From Roseobacter sp. SK209-2-6 (GTDB lineage: Bacteria; Pseudomonadota; Alphaproteobacteria; Rhodobacterales; Rhodobacteraceae), in assembly GCF_000169455.1 (NCBI RefSeq), contig NZ_AAYC01000003.1, forward strand, positions 248,001 to 312,000: a stretch of 64,000 nucleotides of DNA. Reading direction: 5' to 3'. The notes under the pieces are model-generated. The model had not been told where the DNA came from, ran no database searches, and saw only the letters and a program-made list of their open reading frames with translations. Of the stretch, positions 24,325 to 33,195 are shown piece after piece; position 1 is the first letter of the stretch, and every line of letters starts with the position of its first letter. Made by a program: the position numbers and the translations under genes.

Positions 24325-25109
24325 GCGGCCTCATTGGCGTGGCTCAATGTGCCGAGGCTGCGGGCGGCCTCGATCAGGTTTTCCGCATAGGGGCTGGCCG
24401 GTGTGGCAAAGAACTCATCGCATGGCTGATAGGCTTCGACCTGCCCCATGCGCAGAACCAGAACCTTATCAGCATAGGCCTCGGCGAACCCCAGATCATG
24501 GGTGACCACCAGATATGCGGTCTGCGTCTTGCGCCGCAGCACTTCCATTTGGCGGGCGATCTTCTTTTGCACCAGAGCATCCAGCGCGCTCAGCGGCTCA
24601 TCAAAAAAGATGAGCTTGGGCCGGGCGATCAGGGCCCGCGCCAGACAGGCCCGCTGTGCCTGACCCAAAGAGACCTGACCGGGGAACCGGCTGTAAAACT
24701 CCGATCCCAGCTCGACATCTTCCAGCGCGGCAAGAACGGCACTCTTGCGCTCCTGGACCGTCAGGTTCTGGCGGTAAAGGCTTTCTTGTATAGAAGTGCC
24801 AAGTGTCAGCTGCGGGTTCAGAGCAGCTAATGGATCCTGCATCACCCAGCGGGTCTGCGGCAGGCCACTGTGCGTGGGCACAGCCCCGGTGATATCCGTG
24901 CCAGAGGGCGTGAACACCAACCTGCGGCACGTTGCGGGCATAACCCCCTGCACGGCTTTCAGCAAAGTAGACTTACCTGCGCCGCTTTCTCCGATGACAC
25001 ATAGCATTCTACCCTGCTGGATGTCACAGGAGACATCTTGCAACAGCACTTTGTCTCCGGCCCTGACTGTCAGGCCTACGAGTTGAAAGACCGGGTCATT
25101 CGGCGGCAT
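24321..25109 (-). CDS. NikE-like ABC transporter ATPase
   Basis: 262 residues from the ATG at 25109 (MPPNDPVFQLVGLTVRAG); the longer frame upstream runs inside the preceding ATPase gene. Walker A is GESGAGKST, the signature is VSLGQAQRACLARAL (SLGQ in place of SGGQ), Walker B is LIFFDEPLSALD and the H-loop is VVTHDLG. It overlaps the NikD-like gene by 14 bases. Together the two ATPases power a peptide/nickel-type importer. At 262 residues it lacks the C-terminal oligopeptide extension of DppF/OppF, which fits a metal rather than peptide system. Confidence 0.88.
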   Translation of the reverse strand: MPPNDPVFQLVGLTVRAGDKVLLQDVSCDIQQGRMLCVIGESGAGKSTLLKAVQGVMPATCRRLVFTPSGTDITGAVPTHSGLPQTRWVMQDPLAALNPQLTLGTSIQESLYRQNLTVQERKSAVLAALEDVELGSEFYSRFPGQVSLGQAQRACLARALIARPKLIFFDEPLSALDALVQKKIARQMEVLRRKTQTAYLVVTHDLGFAEAYADKVLVLRMGQVEAYQPCDEFFATPASPYAENLIEAARSLGTLSHANEAA

Positions 25110-25857
25110 GGCTGATCTCTGGCTTGGCTTTGTCCCAGCAGCGGTGCGCCACCAGCTCGCGGGAATAGCTATGTTGCGGGTTGGACAAAAGGATGTCAGA
25201 AACTCCGCTCTCAACAATCTGGCCGCGCTGCATGATTGCAATTCGCCCTGCAAATCGTGCGGCCAGCGCCAAGTCGTGGGTCACCATCATCACCGCAATC
25301 TCATGTTCCGCTGCGATGCGCCGGGTTTCCTGCAGCACCTGCGATGCAATCAGCGGATCCAGCGCTGAGGTCGGCTCGTCCAGGATCAAAAGTTTCGGAG
25401 CATCCATCAGGGCCATCGCCAGCAACAGACGCTGCTGCATACCTCGACTCCACTGATGCGGGTAGCTACCGCCCGGATCGGGCAGACCAAGGGCTGATAG
25501 AATGTCCCGCTGATGTGAGGTGTGTTTTGCCCTTTTGCGGCGGGCCAGCTGGTCCCATTGCCAGCGCAGGCGGCGCAGCGGATCAAAGCCGTGGGCCGGA
25601 CTTTGCGGCACATATGCAATGCCGTCCAAGGTGGTTTTTGCGGACGAGGCAAAAGCACGCTGCGCGCCGTTGAACAGAATATGCCCGCTGGTCGGACGCG
25701 CAGGGCGGGTCAGGCCCATCACGGCCCGCAAAAGAGTAGATTTGCCCGCACCGGAGCCGCCCACAACCGCCAGCCATTCTTTCGGCGCAATCTCGAGACT
25801 GACATCATGCAGAATACCCTGCCCGCCAATTTCGGCGGACAGGGCTTCGATTTTCAT
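25096..25857 (-). CDS. NikD-like ABC transporter ATPase
   Basis: 253 residues from the ATG at 25857 (MKIEALSAEIGGQGILHDV), 13 bases after the binding-protein stop. Walker A is GGSGAGKST; the signature is WSRGMQQRLLLAMAL, an Arg-Gly variant of SGGM(Q); Walker B is LLILDEPTSALD; the H-loop is MVTHDLA. The length is that of NikD. It is the second gene of the riboswitch-controlled operon. Confidence 0.9.
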   Translation of the reverse strand: MKIEALSAEIGGQGILHDVSLEIAPKEWLAVVGGSGAGKSTLLRAVMGLTRPARPTSGHILFNGAQRAFASSAKTTLDGIAYVPQSPAHGFDPLRRLRWQWDQLARRKRAKHTSHQRDILSALGLPDPGGSYPHQWSRGMQQRLLLAMALMDAPKLLILDEPTSALDPLIASQVLQETRRIAAEHEIAVMMVTHDLALAARFAGRIAIMQRGQIVESGVSDILLSNPQHSYSRELVAHRCWDKAKPEISHAAE

Positions 25858-25870
25858 CAAAGGTGCCTGG

Positions 25871-27430
25871 TTACTCGGCAATCGCCAGCTCCGGGTTCGC
25901 CAGATAGGTTTCTGCCGGATGGATGCGGTAGCCCTCAACCTTGCCATTGCCGACCGAAACCTGTGTCTTGTGGAACAACGGGATCACCGGAAGGTCACGG
26001 TTGATAATGGCTTGAACCTCGGCATAGACCGGTTTGCGCTCTTCGCTTGAAAACAGGCTACGGCCCTTTTCAAGCAGTACGTCCAGCTCAGGGTTGGAGT
26101 AGCCGGAAACATTATAGCTGCCATCCGTCGCCACCAACGTGCTGGGGAAGTAATCCGGATCGCCCTGCGGGGCGGTGCCCCAGGCCTGTAGGTGCAGGTC
26201 GATTTCGCCAGCTTTAAGTGCCTCGTTGTTTGCGCCAAATTCACCCATTGCGATTTCCGCACCCAGACCAATCTGCTGGAGCATGATCTGCGAGATTTCC
26301 AATGTCGGTCGCAACGCAGCCCGGCCTTCGTAGCTGCGGATCTTAAGCACGATGTCTTCGCCGTTCAGCTCCCGGATGCCATTGCCGTCACTGTCGGTGA
26401 TTCCCGCCTCATCCAGCATGGCCTGCGCTTTGGTCGGGTCATAGGACAGGCTGATATCGCCGTTTACCCAGGATTTCATGCTGGTTGGAAAGATGCCATT
26501 GGCCGACTGCCCACCGACTCCTGCCAGGGTCGCCGCAACAATGGTGTCACGGTCTAGGCCCAGCGAAACGGCATTCAGAACCGTCTGGTTGGACAGCGGA
26601 CCGCCATTCACCCGTGGCTGCAAGAAGAACAGCCGCGCGGTTGCTTCAGAGAACAGCTGGCCTTTGCCTTCTTCAAGCAGCTTGGCGAAATCCGGTTCCG
26701 GGTAGTTGGTGACCAGATCAACATCACCCGCCTGCAGTGCCAGTGCCGCTACCGAAGGGTCACTGATCGCGTCGATCACTAAGCGGTCCAGTTTCGGCGC
26801 GCCGCCCCAGTAGTCGGCAAACCCAGTGGCCACATAGGTTTTGTCCGTTTCCGCCATTTCAAAAACAAACGGACCAGTGCCCACCAGCGGCATCGCATCG
26901 GTGCCGTCTTTCATGACAGCCGCCGACGGCTCGGTCAGCGACCACAGGAAAGCTGAATTCGGCGCATTGGTGCGGAAAACCAGAGTTTTATCATCAACCA
27001 GCTCGATGGATTCGATGTTTAGCAGCTTGACCAGGCGCGGGTTATTCCCAGGGTGACCCTCTTCGCTCAGCTTTTCAAACGACTCTTTGACAGCCTGGGC
27101 GGTGACCGCAGAGCCATCATGGAATTTTACACCCTCGCGCAGGGTGATTTTCCATTCCCGTTCAGACAGGTTTTCAAAACCGGTGGCAAGGCGCGGCTGA
27201 AGGGTCATGTCATAGCCGATACCAATCAGCGTTTCCGACACGCCTGCCCGGTTGCTGAGCCAGCCATTCTGGCGGGCACGGGGATCAGGAATGCTGCTCT
27301 TGGGGCCAAATGGCGCGGCAATCACCATTTCCAATTTGGTTTCTGCGTCTGCAGGGCTCAAAAGCGCCGCTGCGGCGAGGCCGGTTGCGGCGAGGGTTTT
27401 GGTCCAGAAAGCGCGTGAGTAATTCGGCAT
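25871..27430 (-). CDS. NikA/DppA-like ABC transporter substrate-binding protein
   Basis: 519 residues. A Sec signal (TLAATGLAAAALLSPADAET) leads into the SBP_bac_5 fold: SETLIGIGYDMTLQPRLATG, WKITLREGVKFHDGSAVTA and, at the end, INRDLPVIPLFHKTQVSVG. AAGGAC lies just before the ATG. It is the first large gene after a cobalamin riboswitch, in an order (A-D-E-B-C) like nik operons. Family members bind peptides, nickel chelates or other solutes; B12 control makes cobalt the leading candidate. Metal-binding residues cannot be assigned without alignment. Confidence 0.88.
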   Translation of the reverse strand: MPNYSRAFWTKTLAATGLAAAALLSPADAETKLEMVIAAPFGPKSSIPDPRARQNGWLSNRAGVSETLIGIGYDMTLQPRLATGFENLSEREWKITLREGVKFHDGSAVTAQAVKESFEKLSEEGHPGNNPRLVKLLNIESIELVDDKTLVFRTNAPNSAFLWSLTEPSAAVMKDGTDAMPLVGTGPFVFEMAETDKTYVATGFADYWGGAPKLDRLVIDAISDPSVAALALQAGDVDLVTNYPEPDFAKLLEEGKGQLFSEATARLFFLQPRVNGGPLSNQTVLNAVSLGLDRDTIVAATLAGVGGQSANGIFPTSMKSWVNGDISLSYDPTKAQAMLDEAGITDSDGNGIRELNGEDIVLKIRSYEGRAALRPTLEISQIMLQQIGLGAEIAMGEFGANNEALKAGEIDLHLQAWGTAPQGDPDYFPSTLVATDGSYNVSGYSNPELDVLLEKGRSLFSSEERKPVYAEVQAIINRDLPVIPLFHKTQVSVGNGKVEGYRIHPAETYLANPELAIAE

Positions 27431-27576
27431 GTCCTTGGTCCTTAGGTTTCTGACAAGGGAAATTTGGGGGAGGTGTACAGGTTATGTAATAATATAACAA
27501 GCACTGATTCAGCAGACAGCTGCGTCAGCTCAGGTGTTACGCAGGCAGCTGCGGAACCTACATGGACAAGATGTTG

Positions 27577-27663
27577 TCAGGGAGGCCAACCGCACCTGCG
27601 GCTACGTCCAAGCGAGCCCAGACAGTGGGAGCAAGTTTCCGAGATACGCAGGATGCGCGCCAT
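27577..27663 (-). CDS. Possible 28-residue leader peptide downstream of the B12 riboswitch
   Basis: AAGGAGG at 27674-27668 is a near-perfect ribosome site, followed after four bases by an ATG and 28 codons: MARILRISETCSHCLGSLG, then a basic, Cys-containing tail (RSRRCGWPP) and TGA. It starts 42 bases after the riboswitch core and ends about 147 bases before nikA. It has a CxxC motif and three Cys in all. It could be a regulatory leader ORF or a small metal-binding peptide; chance cannot be excluded, and the SD-ATG spacing is short. Confidence 0.35.
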   Translation of the reverse strand: MARILRISETCSHCLGSLGRSRRCGWPP

Positions 27664-27704
27664 AAGGCCTCCTTCCAGGACGCCCCGTCCCGGCTTGGTT
27701 GAAT

Positions 27705-27888
27705 TCACGATGGCAGGTCTCCTGACTTGCGGGTCTTGGCTGCGCCATCCTTCCCAGCCTTACGGCCAGTGGGTGCTTGGCGTCGCTATCCGCTTACAGT
27801 TGCGGGGGCAGTCACGGATTCAGCGCCTGTTGGCTACACCTCACCGTGTTCCCTTTTTCATCCTCTCAGCATTCTGCCCTGAGGAACC
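27705..27888 (-). promoter_or_regulatory. Cobalamin (AdoCbl) riboswitch
   Basis: On the minus strand the element has the classic order: GGTTCC near the start, GGGAACACGGTG, GACTGCCCCCGCAACTGT, AAGCGG, CCACTG, GCTGGGAAGG and the B12 box CGCAAGTCAGGAGACCTGCC. It ends about 275 bases before the nikA-like start. Binding of adenosylcobalamin should repress the ABC operon. Several short hairpins lie between it and nikA (for example CTGCGT...ACGCAG and GACAA-CATC-TTGTC), but no clear terminator, so translational control is more likely. Confidence 0.95.
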
Positions 27889-28449
27889 ATCGAAAACAGG
27901 TAGGCGCACGCTGACAGAATTGTCAATTGCCCCGAACCAAAAGGTAAGGCTTCGAGTTGGGCCAAAAGCAGCAAAATTCAAGAGCGTCAGTTTCAATGGA
28001 CATGGCCATTGCAGCTAATGGTTCAGCTAAATTGCCTCAGTAACCTGTGTTGTAATGAACCAGCCTGTTAGGCAGTGCCTCAATTAAGTTGGCCTCCCTG
28101 CGCGAAGCCGACACTCGTGGCACCCTAAGCTGTAGTTGGGGTGGAATTCAGCTCCGGTTGGCGACCTGTGGATTCGGGTGACAGATCTCTCTGCAACATG
28201 CTTGAACAGCTGGTTTTTACGCCGCCCAGCGGCGTCCAAAATGGTACAGCCGCGGCGATTTTGCTGCTGCGAGCACGCGCAGCGAAGAAATCCAAGGTGC
28301 AAATTGGGCTCGAAGCAGACAGAGGAGAATTTCATTTCTTGCGCCGCCTTCTGCTCTGCCCACAGAAACATGCCTTTGGTATATAGGTTCCCTTGGCGGT
28401 GGCTTTGTCCTATAGCGCAGCCTTCCCCGCCTCTATGTGAGACCAGGCC
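27889..28449. other. Intergenic region between riboswitch and U32 gene
   Basis: No convincing gene. It must hold the promoter for the riboswitch operon (minus) and for the U32 gene (plus; TATATAGG near 28380 may be part of a -10). A perfect hairpin ACGCCG-CCCAG-CGGCGT is at 28219-28235, without a T-run on either side. Confidence 0.45.
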
Positions 28450-30102
28450 ATGAAACGCTCCGAACTCCTGATGCCCGCCGGCAATCTGCGCAAGCTAAAG
28501 CTCGCAATCCTCTATGGTGCGGATGCTGTCTATCTGGGCACCCCGGATATGTCCCTTCGCACCAAATCGGAGTTCTCGCTGGAAGAGGTCATCGAGGGGG
28601 TCGAGTTCTGCCATCAGCACGGGCGGCGCGCCTATCTGACGCTGAACCTGTTTTCCCATAACAAGGACGTCGGCAAGCTAGATGAATATATCGAGACGGT
28701 GCGCAAGGTGCGTCCCGATGGCTTGATCATCGCGGATCCCGGCGTATTCCAATACGTCAAGGACCGCGCGCCCGAGCTGCCGCTACACATCTCGACCCAG
28801 AGCAATATATGCTCCTGGCTCTCGGTGAAATTCTGGCAGGACCAGGGCGCCGATCTCTGCGTGCTGGCGCGCGAAGTCTCCTTTGCCGAACTGGCAGAAA
28901 TCCGCGAGAAATGCCCGGATATCAAGCTGGAAGCCTTTGTGCATGGTGCGATGTGCATGACCTATTCCGGGCGCTGCCTCCTGTCGAACTTCATGGCTGA
29001 GCGCGGCGCCAACCAGGGCAATTGCGCCAATTCCTGCCGCTGGAACTATGGCGTCCGCATGCGCCTCAAGGACGGCACCGTGCAGGAGCTGAACATCACC
29101 GAAGACAATGCGGATATGTTTGAGTTCCTGTTGGAAGAGGGCTGCCGCCCCGGTGAGCTGATGCCGATCGAGGAAGACGGGCGCGGGTCCTATATCCTCA
29201 ACTCCAAAGACCTCTGCATTATGCCCAAGCTCGATGATTACCTGCGCATCGGCGTCGACAGCCTCAAGGTCGAGGGCCGGGGCAAATCGGAATACTACTG
29301 CGCCATCGTCGCCCGCACCTACCGCATGGCCATCGATGACTATTATGCCGACCCGGAAAACTGGGATCCCAAACCCTATATGCGTGAGCTGGAAGCTGTG
29401 GGGAACCGCGGCTACACTCTGGCCTTCCACGAAGGGCGCCTGACCAATTATTCCCATAACTACGAGCACACAGCCTCACTGGCGCAGTGGGAATATGCTG
29501 GTGTGGTGCGCGAGGTCACAGAAGATGCCTTCCACGTCGAAGTGAAGAACAAGCTGGTGGCCGGCGAGGTGCTGGAGTTTGTCTCACCCATTTCGCGCGA
29601 GACAGTACTGTTGCGGGTCTATGACTTTGAAAATGCGGCAAACGGCAAACGCACAGATGTGGTCCAGGGCAGCACCAAGACAGTGATCCGCCTGCCCTTT
29701 ACCCTGTTTGACCATGAGAACTTGGATGACCTGAAAGCCCGTTTCCCGCAGTATTCGGTGATGCGCAAGGAACGCGCCTTGACCGAAGAACAGTGGAACC
29801 GGGTGCGCTTTGACAAGCTCACCCAGGGTCTGGAGATCAGCGGCAAGGAAAACCCCAAGGCCTATGAAAAACGCCGTGACGCCCTGGTTGAAAGCATCGC
29901 CGAGGACGGCAATGAACGACGTTTCAAGACCAACCGGGTCGGCGTTGATGGCTGCTGCGGCAAGGGCTGCAACGGCTGTCTGATCTTCTGGCAGGACGAC
30001 CAATATGCCCGTGCCCGCGAGGTGCTCTTGAAACGCAAACAGGGTGAGCAGCTGAGCCGTGCAGAAGCAAGCAGCCTGAAACTGGCCATGCCGCAGCTCT
30101 AG
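28450..30102 (+). CDS. U32 family protein (probable RNA hydroxylation factor)
   Basis: 550 residues. The N-terminal TIM-barrel domain of the U32 family is clear: SELLMPAGNLRKLKLAILYG, GADAVYLG, LHISTQSNICS, then the signature region EAFVHGAMCMTYSGRCLLSN with conserved Cys and CANSCRWNY. A Cys-rich tail (CCGKGCNGCLIFW) is also present. Although annotated as peptidases, E. coli members TrhP and RlhA carry out prephenate-dependent hydroxylation of tRNA or 23S rRNA, and the Cys cluster fits an iron-sulfur site. Which RNA is modified here cannot be told. It stands alone on the plus strand. Confidence 0.85.
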   Translation: MKRSELLMPAGNLRKLKLAILYGADAVYLGTPDMSLRTKSEFSLEEVIEGVEFCHQHGRRAYLTLNLFSHNKDVGKLDEYIETVRKVRPDGLIIADPGVFQYVKDRAPELPLHISTQSNICSWLSVKFWQDQGADLCVLAREVSFAELAEIREKCPDIKLEAFVHGAMCMTYSGRCLLSNFMAERGANQGNCANSCRWNYGVRMRLKDGTVQELNITEDNADMFEFLLEEGCRPGELMPIEEDGRGSYILNSKDLCIMPKLDDYLRIGVDSLKVEGRGKSEYYCAIVARTYRMAIDDYYADPENWDPKPYMRELEAVGNRGYTLAFHEGRLTNYSHNYEHTASLAQWEYAGVVREVTEDAFHVEVKNKLVAGEVLEFVSPISRETVLLRVYDFENAANGKRTDVVQGSTKTVIRLPFTLFDHENLDDLKARFPQYSVMRKERALTEEQWNRVRFDKLTQGLEISGKENPKAYEKRRDALVESIAEDGNERRFKTNRVGVDGCCGKGCNGCLIFWQDDQYARAREVLLKRKQGEQLSRAEASSLKLAMPQL

Positions 30103-30245
30103 GGGATGGCACCCGTCTTGTGGGGAAGCCATGCCTGCCAGGGAAGCGGCCGTGCGGGCTTGGCACGGGGCGGAGCCTGCTCAGCGCCTCTTTAGAAGCC
30201 TCTGCGACCCGTGCACCAGAAAGGCCGGGAACGGTCGGACCGGGC

Positions 30246-30569
30246 TCAGCGCCCGATCACATCCCCTTCGGCCTCGTGCACATCCACGCCCAAGGCTTCC
30301 AACCCGGCTTCGATATTATCGGCCAGATGCGGGGTGCCGATCAGGTAGTCGGCGGTCGGGGTGGTGGCTTCGCGTTTTGCAGTTTCGATGGCTTCGCCCA
30401 GCTCTTCCGCCTCAAAGCTGCCGCGCCCGATCCACATGATGGCGGTCAGTTCCGCCTGTTCATCCATCCCCAGGCGGTCAATAAAGGCTCTGAGCTCTCC
30501 CTCAGCCCGGTCGAGTTCACGCGCCATAACGGCCACCTGCGCCACCTTGCGGTTAGAGATCTCCAGCAT
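30246..30569 (-). CDS. DUF3775 domain protein
   Basis: 107 residues, acidic. It begins MLEISNRKVAQVAVMARELD, has a central LTAIMWIGRGSFEAEELGEA and ends ADNIEAGLEALGVDVHEAE. I recognise this as the DUF3775 family, common in alphaproteobacteria and without known function. No signal or membrane segment is present. It is followed by nothing on the same strand, and the adenylate cyclase lies about 95 bases upstream of its start on the same strand. Confidence 0.75.
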   Translation of the reverse strand: MLEISNRKVAQVAVMARELDRAEGELRAFIDRLGMDEQAELTAIMWIGRGSFEAEELGEAIETAKREATTPTADYLIGTPHLADNIEAGLEALGVDVHEAEGDVIGR

Positions 30570-30664
30570 TGCAACACTCCTTCTGTTCGCCGCTTGTCTT
30601 CATGTGACAGGAGAACAGCTCTGCGGTCTTTGATCTGAGGCAATGCACCAGATCCTTGAAAGTC

Positions 30665-31984
30665 CTAGCCTGTGCCCTTCAACTGAACCGCGCTATCAAC
30701 CTGTTCCCGTCCAAAGAGGGCAAGCGGCTCTTTGCGCCCGCGCAGGGGCATCGCCGGCAGTTGAGACCAGCCCTCGCGCGCGGGCTCTGTTCCCGCCGCT
30801 TCCAGCACCGCAGCAGATGTTACCACTGCAACCCCGGCGCTTTTGGTCAGCTCTTCCAACCGCGCGGCGATGTTTACTGTATCGCCAAAGACGGAATATT
30901 CCAAACGTGCCTCATCTCCGACTACCCCAGAAAAAACGTCCCCCATGTGCAGGCCAATGCCTGCTCTCACAGGATTGCGCCCCATGGCCTGACGTTCTGC
31001 CCCCCAGTCCCGCAGCTCCTGCAGCAGGGCATCGACACAGCTCAAAGAACGCTGAGCCGCATCACCGCCCCGGAAGAGGATCATGGCCGCATCACCAATG
31101 AACTTATCAATCATGCCTCCCGAGACCCCCGCTGCTTTTGAAACGCGATGGCGGAACTCACTGATATAGGCGCCGACTTCTTCAGGTGCCCGCCCCTCGG
31201 ACCATTCGGTAAAGCCACGAACATCTGTGAACATCACCACCATTTCCTCCTGGCGCCCCTGACGTAATTCTTCCAACGCGCCACCAGCAAGCTGATCAGC
31301 CATCTGTGCTGGCAGATAGCGGGTGAGGTTGGCCCGGGCCTGGGCATCCACCAGGGAATCGTGCAGCAGCCTTCGGGTCCGATAGGCCGCAATGACCAAG
31401 ACTGCACCGCCCAGAGCGATCATCACAACCCGCACGATATTAGGAGGGGTAGAGACCAGTTCTTCGGCGCGGCGAGCAATATCAGGCGTGATGCTCACCG
31501 GGTCCCATAGTGTCAGATAGGCCAAGCCACCTGCTATCAGGAACACACAATAGGCCTGCAGATAGGGGTTGAAGCGTAACAGGGTAAATCCCAGCACAAC
31601 CGGAACCAGCCAGATCGGCGGCAGCATGAATGTCATTTCACCGGGAAAGCCGCCATTGGCAAGGCTGGCCCAGCTGTTGACCAGCATAAAGAGGCAGTCC
31701 AGTGTCACCGCTGGCCAGACCATCCAGCTGCGAAACTTCCCAGTTGTCGACAGCCAATAGCCAAAACACCCCAGGACCAGATAGGAGAGAATCGCCAGGA
31801 AGGCGATGATCCACTGCCGCCGCAGGTAAAGATCCGGCACCTCTTCGCCGCCTCCCTTTACCGCCAGCACAAAGGCCGTCAGCAATATCAGGGCAGCCCC
31901 GACCCGCAGCGCGGCGACAAGGCGTTCAATCTCGACCTCTGCTTTACGCAGAAGCGCCTGGTCCGGCGTGCGTGCCTTAGTCAT
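30665..31984 (-). CDS. Membrane-bound class III adenylate cyclase
   Basis: 439 residues. Six hydrophobic segments fill residues 25-200, followed by a linker (ARANLTRYLPAQMADQLAGG) and a catalytic domain: MFTDVRGFTEW with a metal-binding Asp, GGMIDKFIGDAAMILF with the second Asp and an ATP-type Lys, and LEYSVFGDTVNIAARLEEL with transition-state Asn and Arg. Product is probably cAMP. The ATG overlaps the rmuC stop (ATGA), so it is coupled to rmuC and mutL. Regulation may come through the membrane domain, whose ligand is unknown. Confidence 0.9.
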   Translation of the reverse strand: MTKARTPDQALLRKAEVEIERLVAALRVGAALILLTAFVLAVKGGGEEVPDLYLRRQWIIAFLAILSYLVLGCFGYWLSTTGKFRSWMVWPAVTLDCLFMLVNSWASLANGGFPGEMTFMLPPIWLVPVVLGFTLLRFNPYLQAYCVFLIAGGLAYLTLWDPVSITPDIARRAEELVSTPPNIVRVVMIALGGAVLVIAAYRTRRLLHDSLVDAQARANLTRYLPAQMADQLAGGALEELRQGRQEEMVVMFTDVRGFTEWSEGRAPEEVGAYISEFRHRVSKAAGVSGGMIDKFIGDAAMILFRGGDAAQRSLSCVDALLQELRDWGAERQAMGRNPVRAGIGLHMGDVFSGVVGDEARLEYSVFGDTVNIAARLEELTKSAGVAVVTSAAVLEAAGTEPAREGWSQLPAMPLRGRKEPLALFGREQVDSAVQLKGTG

Positions 31985-33195
31985 TCTCTCTGCTCCAGCG
32001 GTACGATATTTGTCGGTTCAGAGGCCGGTTCGATTTCCTCGAAATCAAAACTGTCTAACCTCTTGGCGCGGCGCCCGGCTTTTTCCGCACTGATCCGGAT
32101 CTCGGCGATATCCTTAGCCGCCTGGCCGAAATGCCGGTCCAGATTTCCAACCCGGTCGCCCAGACGCTCTACATCCCGGTGCAGCAGTGAAAGCTCGCTG
32201 CGGATAGCGCCCGCCTGTTCGCGCATGCGCGCGTCTTTCAGAATCGCCCGCATAGTGTTCAGCGTCGCCATGCAGGTTGTTGGCGAAACGATCCAGACCC
32301 GGGCGGCAAAGCCCTCACGCACCACGGCGTTGAAGTTGGCGTGCAGCTCTGCGTAGACCGCCTCAGACGGTAGAAACATCAGCGCCCCTTCCGCCGTTTC
32401 GCCCTCCAGAATGTATTTTTCCGAAATGGCCCGGATATGCGCCCTTACCGCTGTTTTCATCTGCCGCATGGCATAGGCCATCTCATCTCGGCTTTCGGCC
32501 CGGCGCAGCGCTTCATAGGGCTCCAACGGGAACTTGCTGTCGATCACGATCGGCCCAGGCGGGTCCGGCAGATGTACTAGGCAGTCAGCTCGCTTGCCAT
32601 TGCTGAGGGTCGCCTGCATCGTAAAGCTGCCCGCTGGCAGCGCCTTTGACACGATGTCATGCAACTGGATCTCACCAAAGGCGCCACGGGTCTGCTTGTT
32701 TGACAGAATATCCTGCAGCGACAGCACATCGCCTGAAAGCTTGGTGATATTGTCCTGTGCCTTGTCGATCACCGCCAGCCGTTCCTGCAGCTGCGTCAGC
32801 GAGGTCACGGTATGCTTGGTATTGCCGTGCAGGCTCTCCTTCATACGTTCCTGCAGCTCAGCCATGGCCTGGTTCTGTTTCAGCGCATTCTCCGCCAGCC
32901 TATCGCTCATCTGCTGCTGAACCGTGCCCAGACGGGTTTCGACCACCTGCATCAGCTGCAACTGCGCCTGCGCCTGCGTATCAGAGACATGCTGCAATCC
33001 GCCCTGCAGCTGCTGCACCGATTGCCCCAGCTGCGCCATCTGGCGGCTCATCGGCAGCAAGGCCTGCGCCGCCCGGTTGGACGCTCTGAGCGAGAGAAAC
33101 AACACTAGGAGCAGAACCAGCGCGCCGCTGCCCGCGATCAGGATCAGCATCCAGATCTCATCCATTGCCGCTATGGCTTCGCCCATGCCTTCCAT
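31981..33195 (-). CDS. rmuC: DNA recombination protein RmuC
   Basis: 404 residues from the ATG at 33195, which overlaps the mutL stop (ATGA); the longer frame reads back into mutL. One N-terminal membrane helix (LILIAGSGALVLLLVLFLSL) is followed by a Gln-rich coiled coil (about 40-150), then the RmuC nuclease-like domain: RGAFGEIQLHDIVSKALP, VIDSKFPLEPYEAL, ILEGETAEGALMFLPSEAVYAEL and VSPTTCMATLNTMRAI. RmuC limits inversions and restricts foreign DNA in some bacteria. Linked to mutL here, it forms a genome-stability pair. Confidence 0.93.
   Translation of the reverse strand: MEGMGEAIAAMDEIWMLILIAGSGALVLLLVLFLSLRASNRAAQALLPMSRQMAQLGQSVQQLQGGLQHVSDTQAQAQLQLMQVVETRLGTVQQQMSDRLAENALKQNQAMAELQERMKESLHGNTKHTVTSLTQLQERLAVIDKAQDNITKLSGDVLSLQDILSNKQTRGAFGEIQLHDIVSKALPAGSFTMQATLSNGKRADCLVHLPDPPGPIVIDSKFPLEPYEALRRAESRDEMAYAMRQMKTAVRAHIRAISEKYILEGETAEGALMFLPSEAVYAELHANFNAVVREGFAARVWIVSPTTCMATLNTMRAILKDARMREQAGAIRSELSLLHRDVERLGDRVGNLDRHFGQAAKDIAEIRISAEKAGRRAKRLDSFDFEEIEPASEPTNIVPLEQRE

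Noticed and set aside
28219-28235. Hairpin ACGCCG-CCCAG-CGGCGT as a terminator
   Set aside because: No T-run follows on either strand, and no gene ends just before it on either strand.
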